IMG/VR virus record: IMGVR_UViG_3300023444_000001 | Location: 17,938-81,937 of that record | Direction: 5' to 3' (one strand) | DNA: 64,000 nt | Source of the DNA: a virus | In this document: positions 24,774-32,268 of the stretch, one piece after another | How the letters are laid out: the number at the start of each line of letters is the position of its first letter | Position numbering within the stretch: position 1 is the first letter of the stretch | The notes under the pieces: model-generated | Seen by the model: only the letters and a program-made list of their open reading frames with translations | The model's database searches: none | What the model was told of the DNA's origin: nothing | Made by a program: the position numbers and the translations under genes

Positions 24774-25483
24774 TTTAACCCCACAAACTTATGAACTTGG
24801 GGGATTATTCTAACCGGATAATTTCTAAAATCCCAATTACTTAAAATATCTTTACAAAATGATTTTCCTTTGCTCCACTCAGGTTGAAATACAACAGAAA
24901 TAAAACTTGGAATATCCTCAAGAATATTCTTAACTTCTTCCATATCTCTCTTTTTTGTCAAAACAAACTTAACTTGCCCACTAAATAATCCTTCCTTCAT
25001 ATATAATTTCCAATTATCATTCAATTTTCTTTCTATTTTACTGTTTCCAGAATTTTTTAATTTCGGAGAAAGTGACCAAAAATCTACCCAAGGAAGCAAT
25101 GAACTATCAAAAAAAGTCCCATTTGTTTCTATTACTACCCAGTTAAACAACCCCTTATCTTTTCCCTCATAAATAAATTTTTCCAGAAATCTACTTTGAA
25201 GTAAAGGCTCTCCACCTGTAATAACTAAACTTTTTGTCTTCCATCTTCCATCAAAATATCCAAACAATTCCTCTTTACTTACTTCATCAAACAAAGAATA
25301 CTCTGTATCACACCAACTACACTTAAGGTTACATCCCGCCAAACGAATAAAAATACTTGCTTCTCCAACTATTATTCCTTCTCCTTGTATAGAAAAAAAT
25401 GGCTCTTTTGCTAATTCTAACCTATTTTTAGCCCGAGTCAATTCCCTCTTCCCTCCATTTCTTTTAACTCCAATATTCAACAT
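24770..25483 (-). CDS. queE: 7-carboxy-7-deazaguanine synthase, radical SAM
   Basis: A 237-residue enzyme that contracts CPH4 to CDG. It shows FFSIQGEGIIVGEASIF (the conserved QueE substrate region), the radical SAM motif CNLKCSWCDT near 55-64, and LVITGGEPLLQ near 88. PEWSKG and IIPQVHKFVG at the end match QueE proteins. It overlaps queD by 20 bases. Confidence 0.93.
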   Translation of the reverse strand: MLNIGVKRNGGKRELTRAKNRLELAKEPFFSIQGEGIIVGEASIFIRLAGCNLKCSWCDTEYSLFDEVSKEELFGYFDGRWKTKSLVITGGEPLLQSRFLEKFIYEGKDKGLFNWVVIETNGTFFDSSLLPWVDFWSLSPKLKNSGNSKIERKLNDNWKLYMKEGLFSGQVKFVLTKKRDMEEVKNILEDIPSFISVVFQPEWSKGKSFCKDILSNWDFRNYPVRIIPQVHKFVGLK

Positions 25484-25835
25484 AATGTTTAGAGGATTCC
25501 CAAAGACGTACTTTATCTAACGTGACTTCTACTTGAGAAAAATCTAACTTCTGTTTGAATCTCTTATAAATCCATTCAGCAAAATTTTCTGCGGTAGGAT
25601 TACAAGAGACAACTTCATTTAGAAACTTGTGATCTAACTCTACGTCAACTATCTCCTTCAACATATCAGAAAAATCAGAAAAATTCCAAACAACCCCATT
25701 AGACTTAACAGTTTCAGATATTATAAATACTTCTACTTTCCATGTATGCCCATGCAAATTAGTACATTTTCCAAATTCTTTTCCTTTTAACTGATGGGCA
25801 GAATCAAATTCTTGACTTATTCGTAACCTAATCAT
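25464..25835 (-). CDS. queD: 6-carboxytetrahydropterin synthase
   Basis: A 123-residue QueD of the 6-pyruvoyl-tetrahydropterin synthase fold, making CPH4 from H2NTP. Motifs: FDSAHQL (first His), CTNLHGHTWKVEVFI (catalytic Cys and two zinc His), LDHKFLNE, and PTAENFAEWIY. Length is typical for bacterial QueD. It is the first gene of the preQ0 set in transcription order, directly after spoVS. Confidence 0.93.
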   Translation of the reverse strand: MIRLRISQEFDSAHQLKGKEFGKCTNLHGHTWKVEVFIISETVKSNGVVWNFSDFSDMLKEIVDVELDHKFLNEVVSCNPTAENFAEWIYKRFKQKLDFSQVEVTLDKVRLWESSKHYVEYWS

Positions 25836-25844
25836 TTCATCTCC

Positions 25845-26117
25845 TCACTTGATAATAATATCTAAAATTATAGCCGATTTTTTGACGCTATCAATTTCTA
25901 CATCCTTAAATCCTGGCCGAATAAAAACATCCCTACCTTGAGAAGCCAAAATTGAACGTGCAATAATTATACCTTTAACCGCTTGATTTACACTTCCAGC
26001 CCCAACAGACAATAAACTTACATCATGTCTTTCCTCGTAAGTCTTTACAATAGCCCCAGCCAAACTGTGTGCATTTGATTTTGCCGCAACTCGCATTTCC
26101 ACTTTATCCTGATTCAT
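25845..26117 (-). CDS. SpoVS-like Alba-fold protein
   Basis: A 90-residue protein matching the SpoVS family along its whole length: MRVAAKSNAHSLAGAIVKTY, then SVGAGSVNQAVKGIIIARSIL, PGFKDVEID and a final strand. SpoVS is an Alba-superfamily protein, so nucleic acid binding is likely; in Bacillus it affects sporulation and septation. In a phage it may reshape host DNA or development. It sits directly upstream of queD. Family call firm, phage role unknown. Confidence 0.88.
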   Translation of the reverse strand: MNQDKVEMRVAAKSNAHSLAGAIVKTYEERHDVSLLSVGAGSVNQAVKGIIIARSILASQGRDVFIRPGFKDVEIDSVKKSAIILDIIIK

Positions 26118-26123
26118 CTGAAA

Positions 26124-26585
26124 CTAATCTCCCTCCGCATACTCAATATTTCCTCTGCGAGTAATTTCCCTTGATAACAATGCAGTAGCCTTTTCACACC
26201 CCGAACAAATAACCTTAAAATATCTCAATTTCCCTGATTCAACATCTAATCTCTTCTTCAAAAATATAACATCTTTTCTGGTATTAGCAAAAGCCTTTCT
26301 ATCCGAAACATTCTTAAATTCCTCCTGACACTTTTTAGACAATAAAGCCTCTTGATAAGCCGCATCTAATGCCGATGTCAAAATAGAAACTACTACCTCT
26401 AATTTAACTCTTTGATAATCGGCCCAAATCCCAAACTTAACAAATCTTCCATGTAAAAATCCAATTTCTTTAGAAGATAAAACAGTTATATCTTCCGGTA
26501 ATTCTGGCATTTTTGACTTTTTAGGTTCTTCTAACTCTGACTCCTTCAAATATTTCTTTATTTCATGTTCTATTTCAAATTCCAT
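26124..26585 (-). CDS. hypothetical coiled-coil protein with CxxC, 153 aa
   Basis: Mostly helical: a charged N-terminal 30 residues, FLHGRFVKFGIWADYQR, then a long helix with Lys/Glu, then FKVICSGCEKATALLSREITRR. The CSGC could bind metal. I do not recognise the family, but the final SREITRR helix is a shape I associate with small phage recombination-module proteins. It is 7 bases upstream of spoVS. Confidence 0.5.
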   Translation of the reverse strand: MEFEIEHEIKKYLKESELEEPKKSKMPELPEDITVLSSKEIGFLHGRFVKFGIWADYQRVKLEVVVSILTSALDAAYQEALLSKKCQEEFKNVSDRKAFANTRKDVIFLKKRLDVESGKLRYFKVICSGCEKATALLSREITRRGNIEYAEGD

Positions 26586-26605
26586 AGTAAACTACTGCCT
26601 TTCTT

Positions 26606-27604
26606 TTACTTCAAACAAAACAAATAACTCAATGCCTTTCTGCTTCCATCAAGGTCAAAATTCAAAGTCTGCTTAATAACTTTTTTACCCCATCCACATC
26701 CCTCCTTTTCTCTAATTATCAAAGTTTTTGCGTTCCACAAACCTTCAATAAACTCATCAATCGCTTTAGACTTAATCGAAGCAAGATTTTCCTCTCCTTG
26801 AACATTCCCCATTGGTATTCCAAGAAGGGAAGAATGTTTTTCCGACCAACGAATTGGCAATTTAACCCATTTATCCGAAGAATCAAAATGATACTCAACC
26901 TTCATACATTCACCCGGATTGCACCAATACCCAAACTGAATTTCAATCTTTAACTCCCCCTTACTATCGCACCAAAACTCAAGGTATTCCGCCAATTTTC
27001 TTCCTTTCATCTGTTCTTCCATATACGTCTTATATCTTTCTTCTTCAGTTTGAGAATAATAATCCTTTTTCTCTTCCTTTTTTGCATTCAATAATACTTT
27101 AGTGCCTACTTTACTTGCCTCAATTACCTCTTTAGTAAATTTAACTCCACCTGGAACTTCAAAAAGTCCTGATCTTGCATGATCTAATTCAACGAAAAAA
27201 TTCATTTCTTCTGAATTAAGAGATACTCGCTTTCTCTTCTCATTCAACATAGCAAAAATAGAATCCCCTAAAGGAGAACATCTCAAATCCACTGTCCATG
27301 AATCATATTTTGGCTCTACCAAATCCCTCAAGGCATTTACACTTGCCTTCTCCTCCTGTAACTCTCTTTGTATGCCCCGCATTATCTCTAATCTCTCATT
27401 CTCAGGAAGAGTGTACTTCCTTTCCATTTCAATAGAATGCTCTAAATCATAAAGCCATCTTTCAACTGGCCCCATTTCAGATGGGTCTTTCTTATCCCAG
27501 TCAAAAGATGATCCTTCCAGATTAGAAGTTGAATCTTGAGCAAAGCCAAGACTTGAGAATACCATCGCTACAATTACAACTAAACTTAAAAATACAGTTT
27601 TCAT
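26606..27604 (-). CDS. secreted hypothetical protein, 332 aa
   Basis: A clear Sec signal peptide at the start (MKTVFLSLVVIVAMVFSSLGFAQ, cleavage likely after AQ), then a soluble region of charged helices and strands with few Cys (CSPLG, CNPGECMKV). The mature protein would be outside the cytoplasm, or in the periplasm of a Gram-negative host. No domain recognised. It stands among replication genes, which is unusual for a secreted product. Confidence 0.65.
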   Translation of the reverse strand: MKTVFLSLVVIVAMVFSSLGFAQDSTSNLEGSSFDWDKKDPSEMGPVERWLYDLEHSIEMERKYTLPENERLEIMRGIQRELQEEKASVNALRDLVEPKYDSWTVDLRCSPLGDSIFAMLNEKRKRVSLNSEEMNFFVELDHARSGLFEVPGGVKFTKEVIEASKVGTKVLLNAKKEEKKDYYSQTEEERYKTYMEEQMKGRKLAEYLEFWCDSKGELKIEIQFGYWCNPGECMKVEYHFDSSDKWVKLPIRWSEKHSSLLGIPMGNVQGEENLASIKSKAIDEFIEGLWNAKTLIIREKEGCGWGKKVIKQTLNFDLDGSRKALSYLFCLK

Positions 27605-27621
27605 TTCAACAACTCCTGAAG

Positions 27622-27891
27622 TTAAACCTTGAACTTACCTCTATTTCTCACAACATCAATTTTAGGTTTTACAATTTGAATCCTGCTATTTTTCAAATGA
27701 GCCATAAGAATCAAAGCCAATTTCTCAAATTTCAAATCCTCCTCTACTTGTCTGCATAATTCTCTAATCTCTTCAATAGAAGCCGCCCTTACAATATTCT
27801 CTGAAGAAATTTCCTGCAACACAACTCTACCTGAAGTTTCCTTGAATAAAGCAATTCCATATTCAAATTTCTTCTCACTATTCTTACTCAT
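27622..27891 (-). CDS. hypothetical protein, 89 aa
   Basis: An 89-residue protein with IVRAASIEEIRELCRQVEEDL as the central helix and a basic C-terminal tail (VVRNRGKFKV). It overlaps the upstream nuclease as ATGA, so the two are coupled. No family recognised. Confidence 0.55.
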   Translation of the reverse strand: MSKNSEKKFEYGIALFKETSGRVVLQEISSENIVRAASIEEIRELCRQVEEDLKFEKLALILMAHLKNSRIQIVKPKIDVVRNRGKFKV

Positions 27892-28724
27892 GTCAACTCC
27901 TCAAACCGAGTATCACTAAAACAAATTGAACACCAAGGGCATGATTTAGCAGTTGAATCCTTTGTTCCCTTACAAAATCTATCAGCAAACCTCCCATCTC
28001 TTATATTCTCCAAAACAAGATCAACTCCATCAAAGATTCTATCCACAATCTCATCATTACGATTGATACAAAACTCTTTTACATCCCTCAAATCTCCAGA
28101 CAAAAGAGTAGATTTAGGCATTCTTACTGCCGCCACCCAATCTTTACAATAATACTGAACTCTAACTTTTTTACATCCTCTCTGTCGAGCATACAAATAT
28201 GCTTGAATCTTATGAACATCTTTTGCTTCCTTCAAATAAGCAAAAGAAGCCGCAGTAATAGACTTCAATTCAAAAATTTCCTCCTCACATCCCTTTTCTA
28301 ACTCAAATACTCCATCCGCATGACCCAAAATTTTTCTTTTAGAATCAAAAAAATTCACTTCTCTCTCAAATTTATACAAAAAACCCTTTTTAACCATCTC
28401 CTCATAACAAGTTTGAAACCAACTATGTACTATTATTCCAAACGAAAATGTCCTCAATAAAACAGGATCAACAAGTGCTTTCTCTTTATCAGAAGGCTCA
28501 ACTTTCATCTTAATGTATTGAAGTCTCCTCAAACATTTCTCTCCAGCAAGAGAAGAAATATGAAATACTCCGATCTTTCTTTTCTCAAAATCATGAAAAA
28601 CCGGAGTAATCTCATATCCATGCGAATCCATCCAATATAAAAATGAATTTAATCTTTCAATCAACTGTGCTCCATTTGCTTTCTTTTGTTCTCGTATATT
28701 ATCTAAAACATTTCTTAAAGTCAA
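27888..28724 (-). CDS. Cas4/RecB-like PD-(D/E)xK nuclease with Fe-S motif
   Basis: A 278-residue nuclease. The active site reads GHADGVFEL near 135, EIFELKSI near 150 (the ELK of D-ExK), and HKIQAYLYAR near 170 (the QxxxY motif of RecB-type nucleases). One Cys near residue 63 (GEKCLRR) and a cluster at the end (SCPWCSICF) match the split four-Cys iron-sulfur motif of Cas4 and AddB. It likely acts on DNA ends in recombination. A real CRISPR adaptation role is unlikely since no cas genes are present. Confidence 0.8.
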   Translation of the reverse strand: MTLRNVLDNIREQKKANGAQLIERLNSFLYWMDSHGYEITPVFHDFEKRKIGVFHISSLAGEKCLRRLQYIKMKVEPSDKEKALVDPVLLRTFSFGIIVHSWFQTCYEEMVKKGFLYKFEREVNFFDSKRKILGHADGVFELEKGCEEEIFELKSITAASFAYLKEAKDVHKIQAYLYARQRGCKKVRVQYYCKDWVAAVRMPKSTLLSGDLRDVKEFCINRNDEIVDRIFDGVDLVLENIRDGRFADRFCKGTKDSTAKSCPWCSICFSDTRFEELT

Positions 28725-28733
28725 TTTATTCTC

Positions 28734-29195
28734 TCACTTTTCTCCAAAGACTGGGGAGCCAAAAAAATAACCATTAACCTCATCAATACAGGAAGAAAAA
28801 AACTCCATATCACCCCTTCTCCACAAAGACAATAAAAAATCTTCTGAATACTCTTCTTCAAAAACTATTGGGCCTTTCCAAAAAGTCAATTTTATGGCCC
28901 GTGTACGCCAATCCCAAACTCCATCCCCTTTTATTTCTGAACTAAATCTTATCTTTTTATTTATTGTAATATTCAATGAACTAATAAACCATTTTAATAC
29001 TTCTCTAACATATTCAGAATCTTGAATTGTTTCTTTTTCAATTTTTTCTTCTGTCCAACCAAACCACTTTTTAACTTGAAACAATAACCTCTTAAACCCC
29101 GAAATTCCCTCTTTCTTACATCTTTGAACCTGTTCAAGTTTTTTATCCCTATTTTCTGCGATAAACTCAGGAAATATTTCTTTCAATAAAATCAT
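28734..29195 (-). CDS. hypothetical protein, 153 aa
   Basis: A 153-residue protein, MILLKEIFPEFIAENRDKKL, helical first half and strand-rich second half with SSEIKGDGVWDWRTRAIKL and FEEEYSEDFLL. No family recognised. Located between the Cas4-like nuclease and the TIM-barrel protein. Confidence 0.55.
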   Translation of the reverse strand: MILLKEIFPEFIAENRDKKLEQVQRCKKEGISGFKRLLFQVKKWFGWTEEKIEKETIQDSEYVREVLKWFISSLNITINKKIRFSSEIKGDGVWDWRTRAIKLTFWKGPIVFEEEYSEDFLLSLWRRGDMEFFSSCIDEVNGYFFGSPVFGEK

Positions 29196-29223
29196 CTTAC
29201 CAATACCATCAAAAAATTAGACT

Positions 29224-30240
29224 TCATTCTATTATTCCTCCTTTATCAAGTTTTTCAAGAATCTCCTTTGCAATATACCATTTTGGCCTTTTTCTTAAAG
29301 TTTTATACTCAAGCAATCCATTAGGCAATCCTCCCCATCTTCCTGGAGCCTCTGAATCTTCAAGAAAATCAAACTCTCCTCTAACAACTGAAGTATTCAA
29401 AAACACTTCTTTTGCAAGTAAAAACAAATACTCAGCCGCACTTGATTCAGATAAATGCCCTCCATCAGAAAGACTATTAAATACAAGTTCTGTTTCAATA
29501 TTATAATCCAATAACAAATTCTCTACCTGATTTATGGCAGGTAATATTACATTAACATTTCTACTATAATCAAAAATATCAAAAAAGTCTAATTGCCAAC
29601 CATTATCAATAACAAGACTCAAAAACCTATCAATCCAATCCATTGTAGGAGTTTGACAATACCAAGGACGTCCTTCTCCTCTCATGTTATCCATTATATC
29701 ATCTACTTGAACTCCTCCAATTTTAATTTCTATTCCTTTCTTAGCCTCAAATTTTTGAACCTCCTCCTGAACTACATCGTAAAAGTCATAAAATGTACTA
29801 TCCGTAGCCCTCCAATAATATCTATTTGGCTCTACCCAAATATTAAAATACAATCTATCTGGAGAGTTCTTTTTCAAAAATTTCTTAATCACTTCAATAT
29901 ACAAATCAGCCCAAGAATGATAATCAACAGGTGGGTGCTTAGGATAAACCACTCTTCCATTAGGGTCTTTTTGAGTGGTAGATACAGAAGCCAAATCTTT
30001 TGGAGTTCCCCAAATTCTAATTTGAGACCATCCCCCTTTAGAAGTAATTCTATGGGCAAGATTTATCTGATCCTGCAAAGCCTTTTTTCCTGTACGATGT
30101 AATCCTACTAATTGAACATGGTGCTGATTTTTCCATCCATTTTCCTTTTCCCATACATTTATGGCCTCAAAAGGAACAACATGAGTCTTAGATGATCCCC
30201 CCCATAAATCACACCCAGGCAAAGCATTGATTTTCCTCAT
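29224..30240 (-). CDS. glycoside-hydrolase-like TIM barrel protein, 338 aa
   Basis: The protein reads like a clan GH-A-type TIM barrel: PGCDLWGGSSK, HRITSKGGWSQIRIWGTP, and LYFNIWVEPNRYYW near 120, where the Glu after NIW occupies the place of the acid/base Glu in EIWNEPN. A later IETELVFNSLSDGGH near 250 could hold the second Glu. No signal peptide is seen, so it is cytoplasmic. It overlaps the DNA ligase stop by 4 bases. An enzyme like this inside the replication module is very unusual; it could trim host sugars or act on a sugar used for modification. The fold call is moderate. Confidence 0.55.
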   Translation of the reverse strand: MRKINALPGCDLWGGSSKTHVVPFEAINVWEKENGWKNQHHVQLVGLHRTGKKALQDQINLAHRITSKGGWSQIRIWGTPKDLASVSTTQKDPNGRVVYPKHPPVDYHSWADLYIEVIKKFLKKNSPDRLYFNIWVEPNRYYWRATDSTFYDFYDVVQEEVQKFEAKKGIEIKIGGVQVDDIMDNMRGEGRPWYCQTPTMDWIDRFLSLVIDNGWQLDFFDIFDYSRNVNVILPAINQVENLLLDYNIETELVFNSLSDGGHLSESSAAEYLFLLAKEVFLNTSVVRGEFDFLEDSEAPGRWGGLPNGLLEYKTLRKRPKWYIAKEILEKLDKGGIIE

Positions 30241-31274
30241 TCCTCAATTCCTCCATACAAAACTGGATCATTCAATCCATACTTTTCAAAAGTTTGTTCA
30301 TTTGAATTTGCATCCGATCTCAGCCTGACAAACCTTGGATGACGAACAGTGCCTGACTTACTCATATACTGTCCCATTATTTCAACAACCGAACCAATTA
30401 ACTCTTCCTTCCGATTTGAAATTTCAGCCCTCATTTCTTCATCCATTCCAGAAGTTTGTCCACATTCATGCAAATTTCCCTTTGAATCATATAATCCATA
30501 TTTAATAGCACCTATCCATCCATTATTTCCATACTTTCCATTACCATCAGTGAATCCCGTAATCACAACATCCCAAGTTTCAATCCTTTTAACCTTAATC
30601 CAAGCATTTTTATTACCATACTCCAACCTCGTATCCTTAATCATACCCCCTTCTCCACCAGAGCCAATAGTATCAATCAAAAAATTTATTCCATCCTTAC
30701 CAACATATCTTGGCACAAGATGAATATATTCAACAGCGGCTTTATCCTCTATCATAGCCAATTCTATGACATCTCGAAAATAATATTCCAACTGCTGCCT
30801 TCTTATACCATCAGGCTTTGCCATCATAGGAACTCCCCTCAACCACAAAAGATCAAAAACATGATATTCAACATAACCTATCTCTTTTTGCCTCTCAATA
30901 GCCCTCTCTTCACTCGACCCCATAACAGAAACTGTATTTCCAAACTGTGTCACATCATCACCGTTTCCTACTATTTCTCCGTCTAAAACTGTATATCCTT
31001 CCAATTTAATATCCCTCAAATGAGGAACATTATCTGACTTATCTACCGGAATATTTGTCTTAGTTGAAATATGTCGAGACAACAAGATGTTCCTTCCATT
31101 CCGATCTTTAGGAATATACAAAAGGTACCTACTCCCATCCAACTTTGGCTCCACAATAAAATTAGTATCCTGAAGCATTCTTTGAACAGGATAAGGAACA
31201 TAATCTCCAGTTTTTACAACAAAACTTCGTCCAGCAACGGCCGGATTCACAAACTCTGGAATAAACTTATACAT
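30237..31274 (-). CDS. ATP-dependent DNA ligase
   Basis: A 345-residue nucleotidyltransferase. The AMP-binding lysine motif FIVEPKLDGSRYLLY (KLDGSR) is near residue 42; LDGEIVG near 97, EYHVFDLLW near 140, and GGMIKD and WIKVKR later are the other motifs of ATP-dependent ligases. The C-terminal 100 residues form the OB domain. It seals nicks during phage replication. A promoter and a structured leader lie upstream. The start uses an ATG at 31274 with GGAGATAGTTG before it. Confidence 0.92.
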   Translation of the reverse strand: MYKFIPEFVNPAVAGRSFVVKTGDYVPYPVQRMLQDTNFIVEPKLDGSRYLLYIPKDRNGRNILLSRHISTKTNIPVDKSDNVPHLRDIKLEGYTVLDGEIVGNGDDVTQFGNTVSVMGSSEERAIERQKEIGYVEYHVFDLLWLRGVPMMAKPDGIRRQQLEYYFRDVIELAMIEDKAAVEYIHLVPRYVGKDGINFLIDTIGSGGEGGMIKDTRLEYGNKNAWIKVKRIETWDVVITGFTDGNGKYGNNGWIGAIKYGLYDSKGNLHECGQTSGMDEEMRAEISNRKEELIGSVVEIMGQYMSKSGTVRHPRFVRLRSDANSNEQTFEKYGLNDPVLYGGIEE

Positions 31275-31304
31275 TTCAACTATCTCCTTTCTTTTTCAAT
31301 TAAG

Positions 31305-31373
31305 TCTATGGGAGCAATCAACTATAATAAGGCGAGGCACTTCTCCTTTCTTATAATCAACTACTCCCATAGA
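31305..31373 (-). promoter_or_regulatory. structured leader of the ligase operon
   Basis: Between the promoter at 31414-31450 and the ligase start, perfect 10-base arms tctatgggag (31305-31314) and ctcccataga (31364-31373) enclose a 49-base loop with inner partial pairing (ATTATAAG/CTTATTAT) and two copies of TAGTTGATT. It would lie in the 5-prime leader. A 24-codon open frame also runs through it. Function unknown. Confidence 0.5.
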
Positions 31374-31413
31374 AATCATTTTTCAAACTTAAACTCAAGT
31401 TAAAGTTTGATTG

Positions 31414-31450
31414 TATAATATAATATAATATATCTCTTTGAAAAAGTCAA
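31414..31450 (-). promoter_or_regulatory. sigma70-type promoter
   Basis: TTGACT (31445-31450), 17 bases, TATATT (31422-31427) on the minus strand. The same TTGACTTTTTCAAAGAGATA context as at 13628-13664. It drives the DNA ligase operon. Confidence 0.85.
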
Positions 31451-31462
31451 GAGAATTGTTAT

Positions 31463-31774
31463 TTATTCAACAAATCCCCTATCTTGCAATTCTTTCAAAA
31501 CAGTCTTATCTCCAACTTTATAAAGTTTTATTAACTTCAAATTTTCCTCACATCTCTTGAGAACCAATTTTCCAAACTTAGTTCTTTCTGTTCTCTTCAA
31601 TTCTTTTATTAAATTAGTCAATGTATTCTCTGGAAACAATGATTTAATCTGATTTAATCCCCACAAAATAATCTTATCAATTCTAAGCCAATCTTCCCTT
31701 TCAAACATATCTCCATTTTTATACTTTGTATACAACCAATCAACCTCAGAATATACTTCGCTATACGTCATCAT
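31463..31774 (-). CDS. hypothetical protein, 103 aa
   Basis: A helical protein, MMTYSEVYSEVDWLYTKYKN, with an LIKELKRTERTKFGKLVLKR core. It may start at the second Met. It overlaps the nuclease candidate upstream by 14 bases and is the last gene before the promoter of the ligase operon. No family recognised. Confidence 0.5.
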   Translation of the reverse strand: MMTYSEVYSEVDWLYTKYKNGDMFEREDWLRIDKIILWGLNQIKSLFPENTLTNLIKELKRTERTKFGKLVLKRCEENLKLIKLYKVGDKTVLKELQDRGFVE

Positions 31775-32114
31775 TCATACCCTCAAGCAAAAAATCTTTC
31801 AACCTCATAACAACAACTTCCAATAAAGGCTGTCCAACTTCATTCGTAAATGATATTACTCGAAACCATATTTTATCAGGATATGCTAATATTTCCTTTT
31901 TTAATTCATCCCTATTCAATCGAAAAGATTTATAAGTTGTTGTCTTTAACTCACAAACCTTATCTTTACCTATCAAATCTAAAAACCACGGAGCCTGATT
32001 TCCCGATCCCGGAGTTTCTTCCATTTTCAATAATTTAGACAAACTTTTTGCCTGCATCCGAGACCTATCATAAGACGTTGGAATATCCTTACTCATCCAC
32101 TTTGGTTTTTTCAT
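31761..32114 (-). CDS. putative small PD-(D/E)xK endonuclease
   Basis: A 117-residue protein with ETPGSGNQAPWFLDLIGKDKVCELKTTTYKSF, which fits the compact PD-(D/E)xK pattern (Gly-Ser-Gly loop, Asp, then ELK) seen in Holliday-junction resolvases and small phage nucleases. It lies next to recA and the ligase, consistent with recombination or repair. The match rests only on the motif, so it is tentative. Confidence 0.5.
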   Translation of the reverse strand: MKKPKWMSKDIPTSYDRSRMQAKSLSKLLKMEETPGSGNQAPWFLDLIGKDKVCELKTTTYKSFRLNRDELKKEILAYPDKIWFRVISFTNEVGQPLLEVVVMRLKDFLLEGMNDDV

Positions 32115-32268
32115 TTTTTAACTTATCCTCAACATCCTTCAACAAATCCCTCAAAAGACGCTCTTCAAAACACAATCGCCCTTTTTCTCCTTGAAGAGAC
32201 TTAAGACGCTCTTTTAATTCCTTTTTTCTTACTTTTAACAGATTCTTCTTTTTCAAAACAAAAACCAT
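32089..32268 (-). CDS. small coiled-coil protein nested in the end of recA, 59 aa
   Basis: A 59-codon gene starting MVFVLKKKNLLKVRKKEL inside the last part of recA (68-base overlap) with an excellent GGAGGAAGTAAAAA site before its ATG, which decides the start. It is a charged helix (KELKERLKSLQGEKGRL, then RLLRDLLKDVEDKLK). It also overlaps the next gene by 26 bases. Function unknown. Confidence 0.5.
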   Translation of the reverse strand: MVFVLKKKNLLKVRKKELKERLKSLQGEKGRLCFEERLLRDLLKDVEDKLKNEKTKVDE

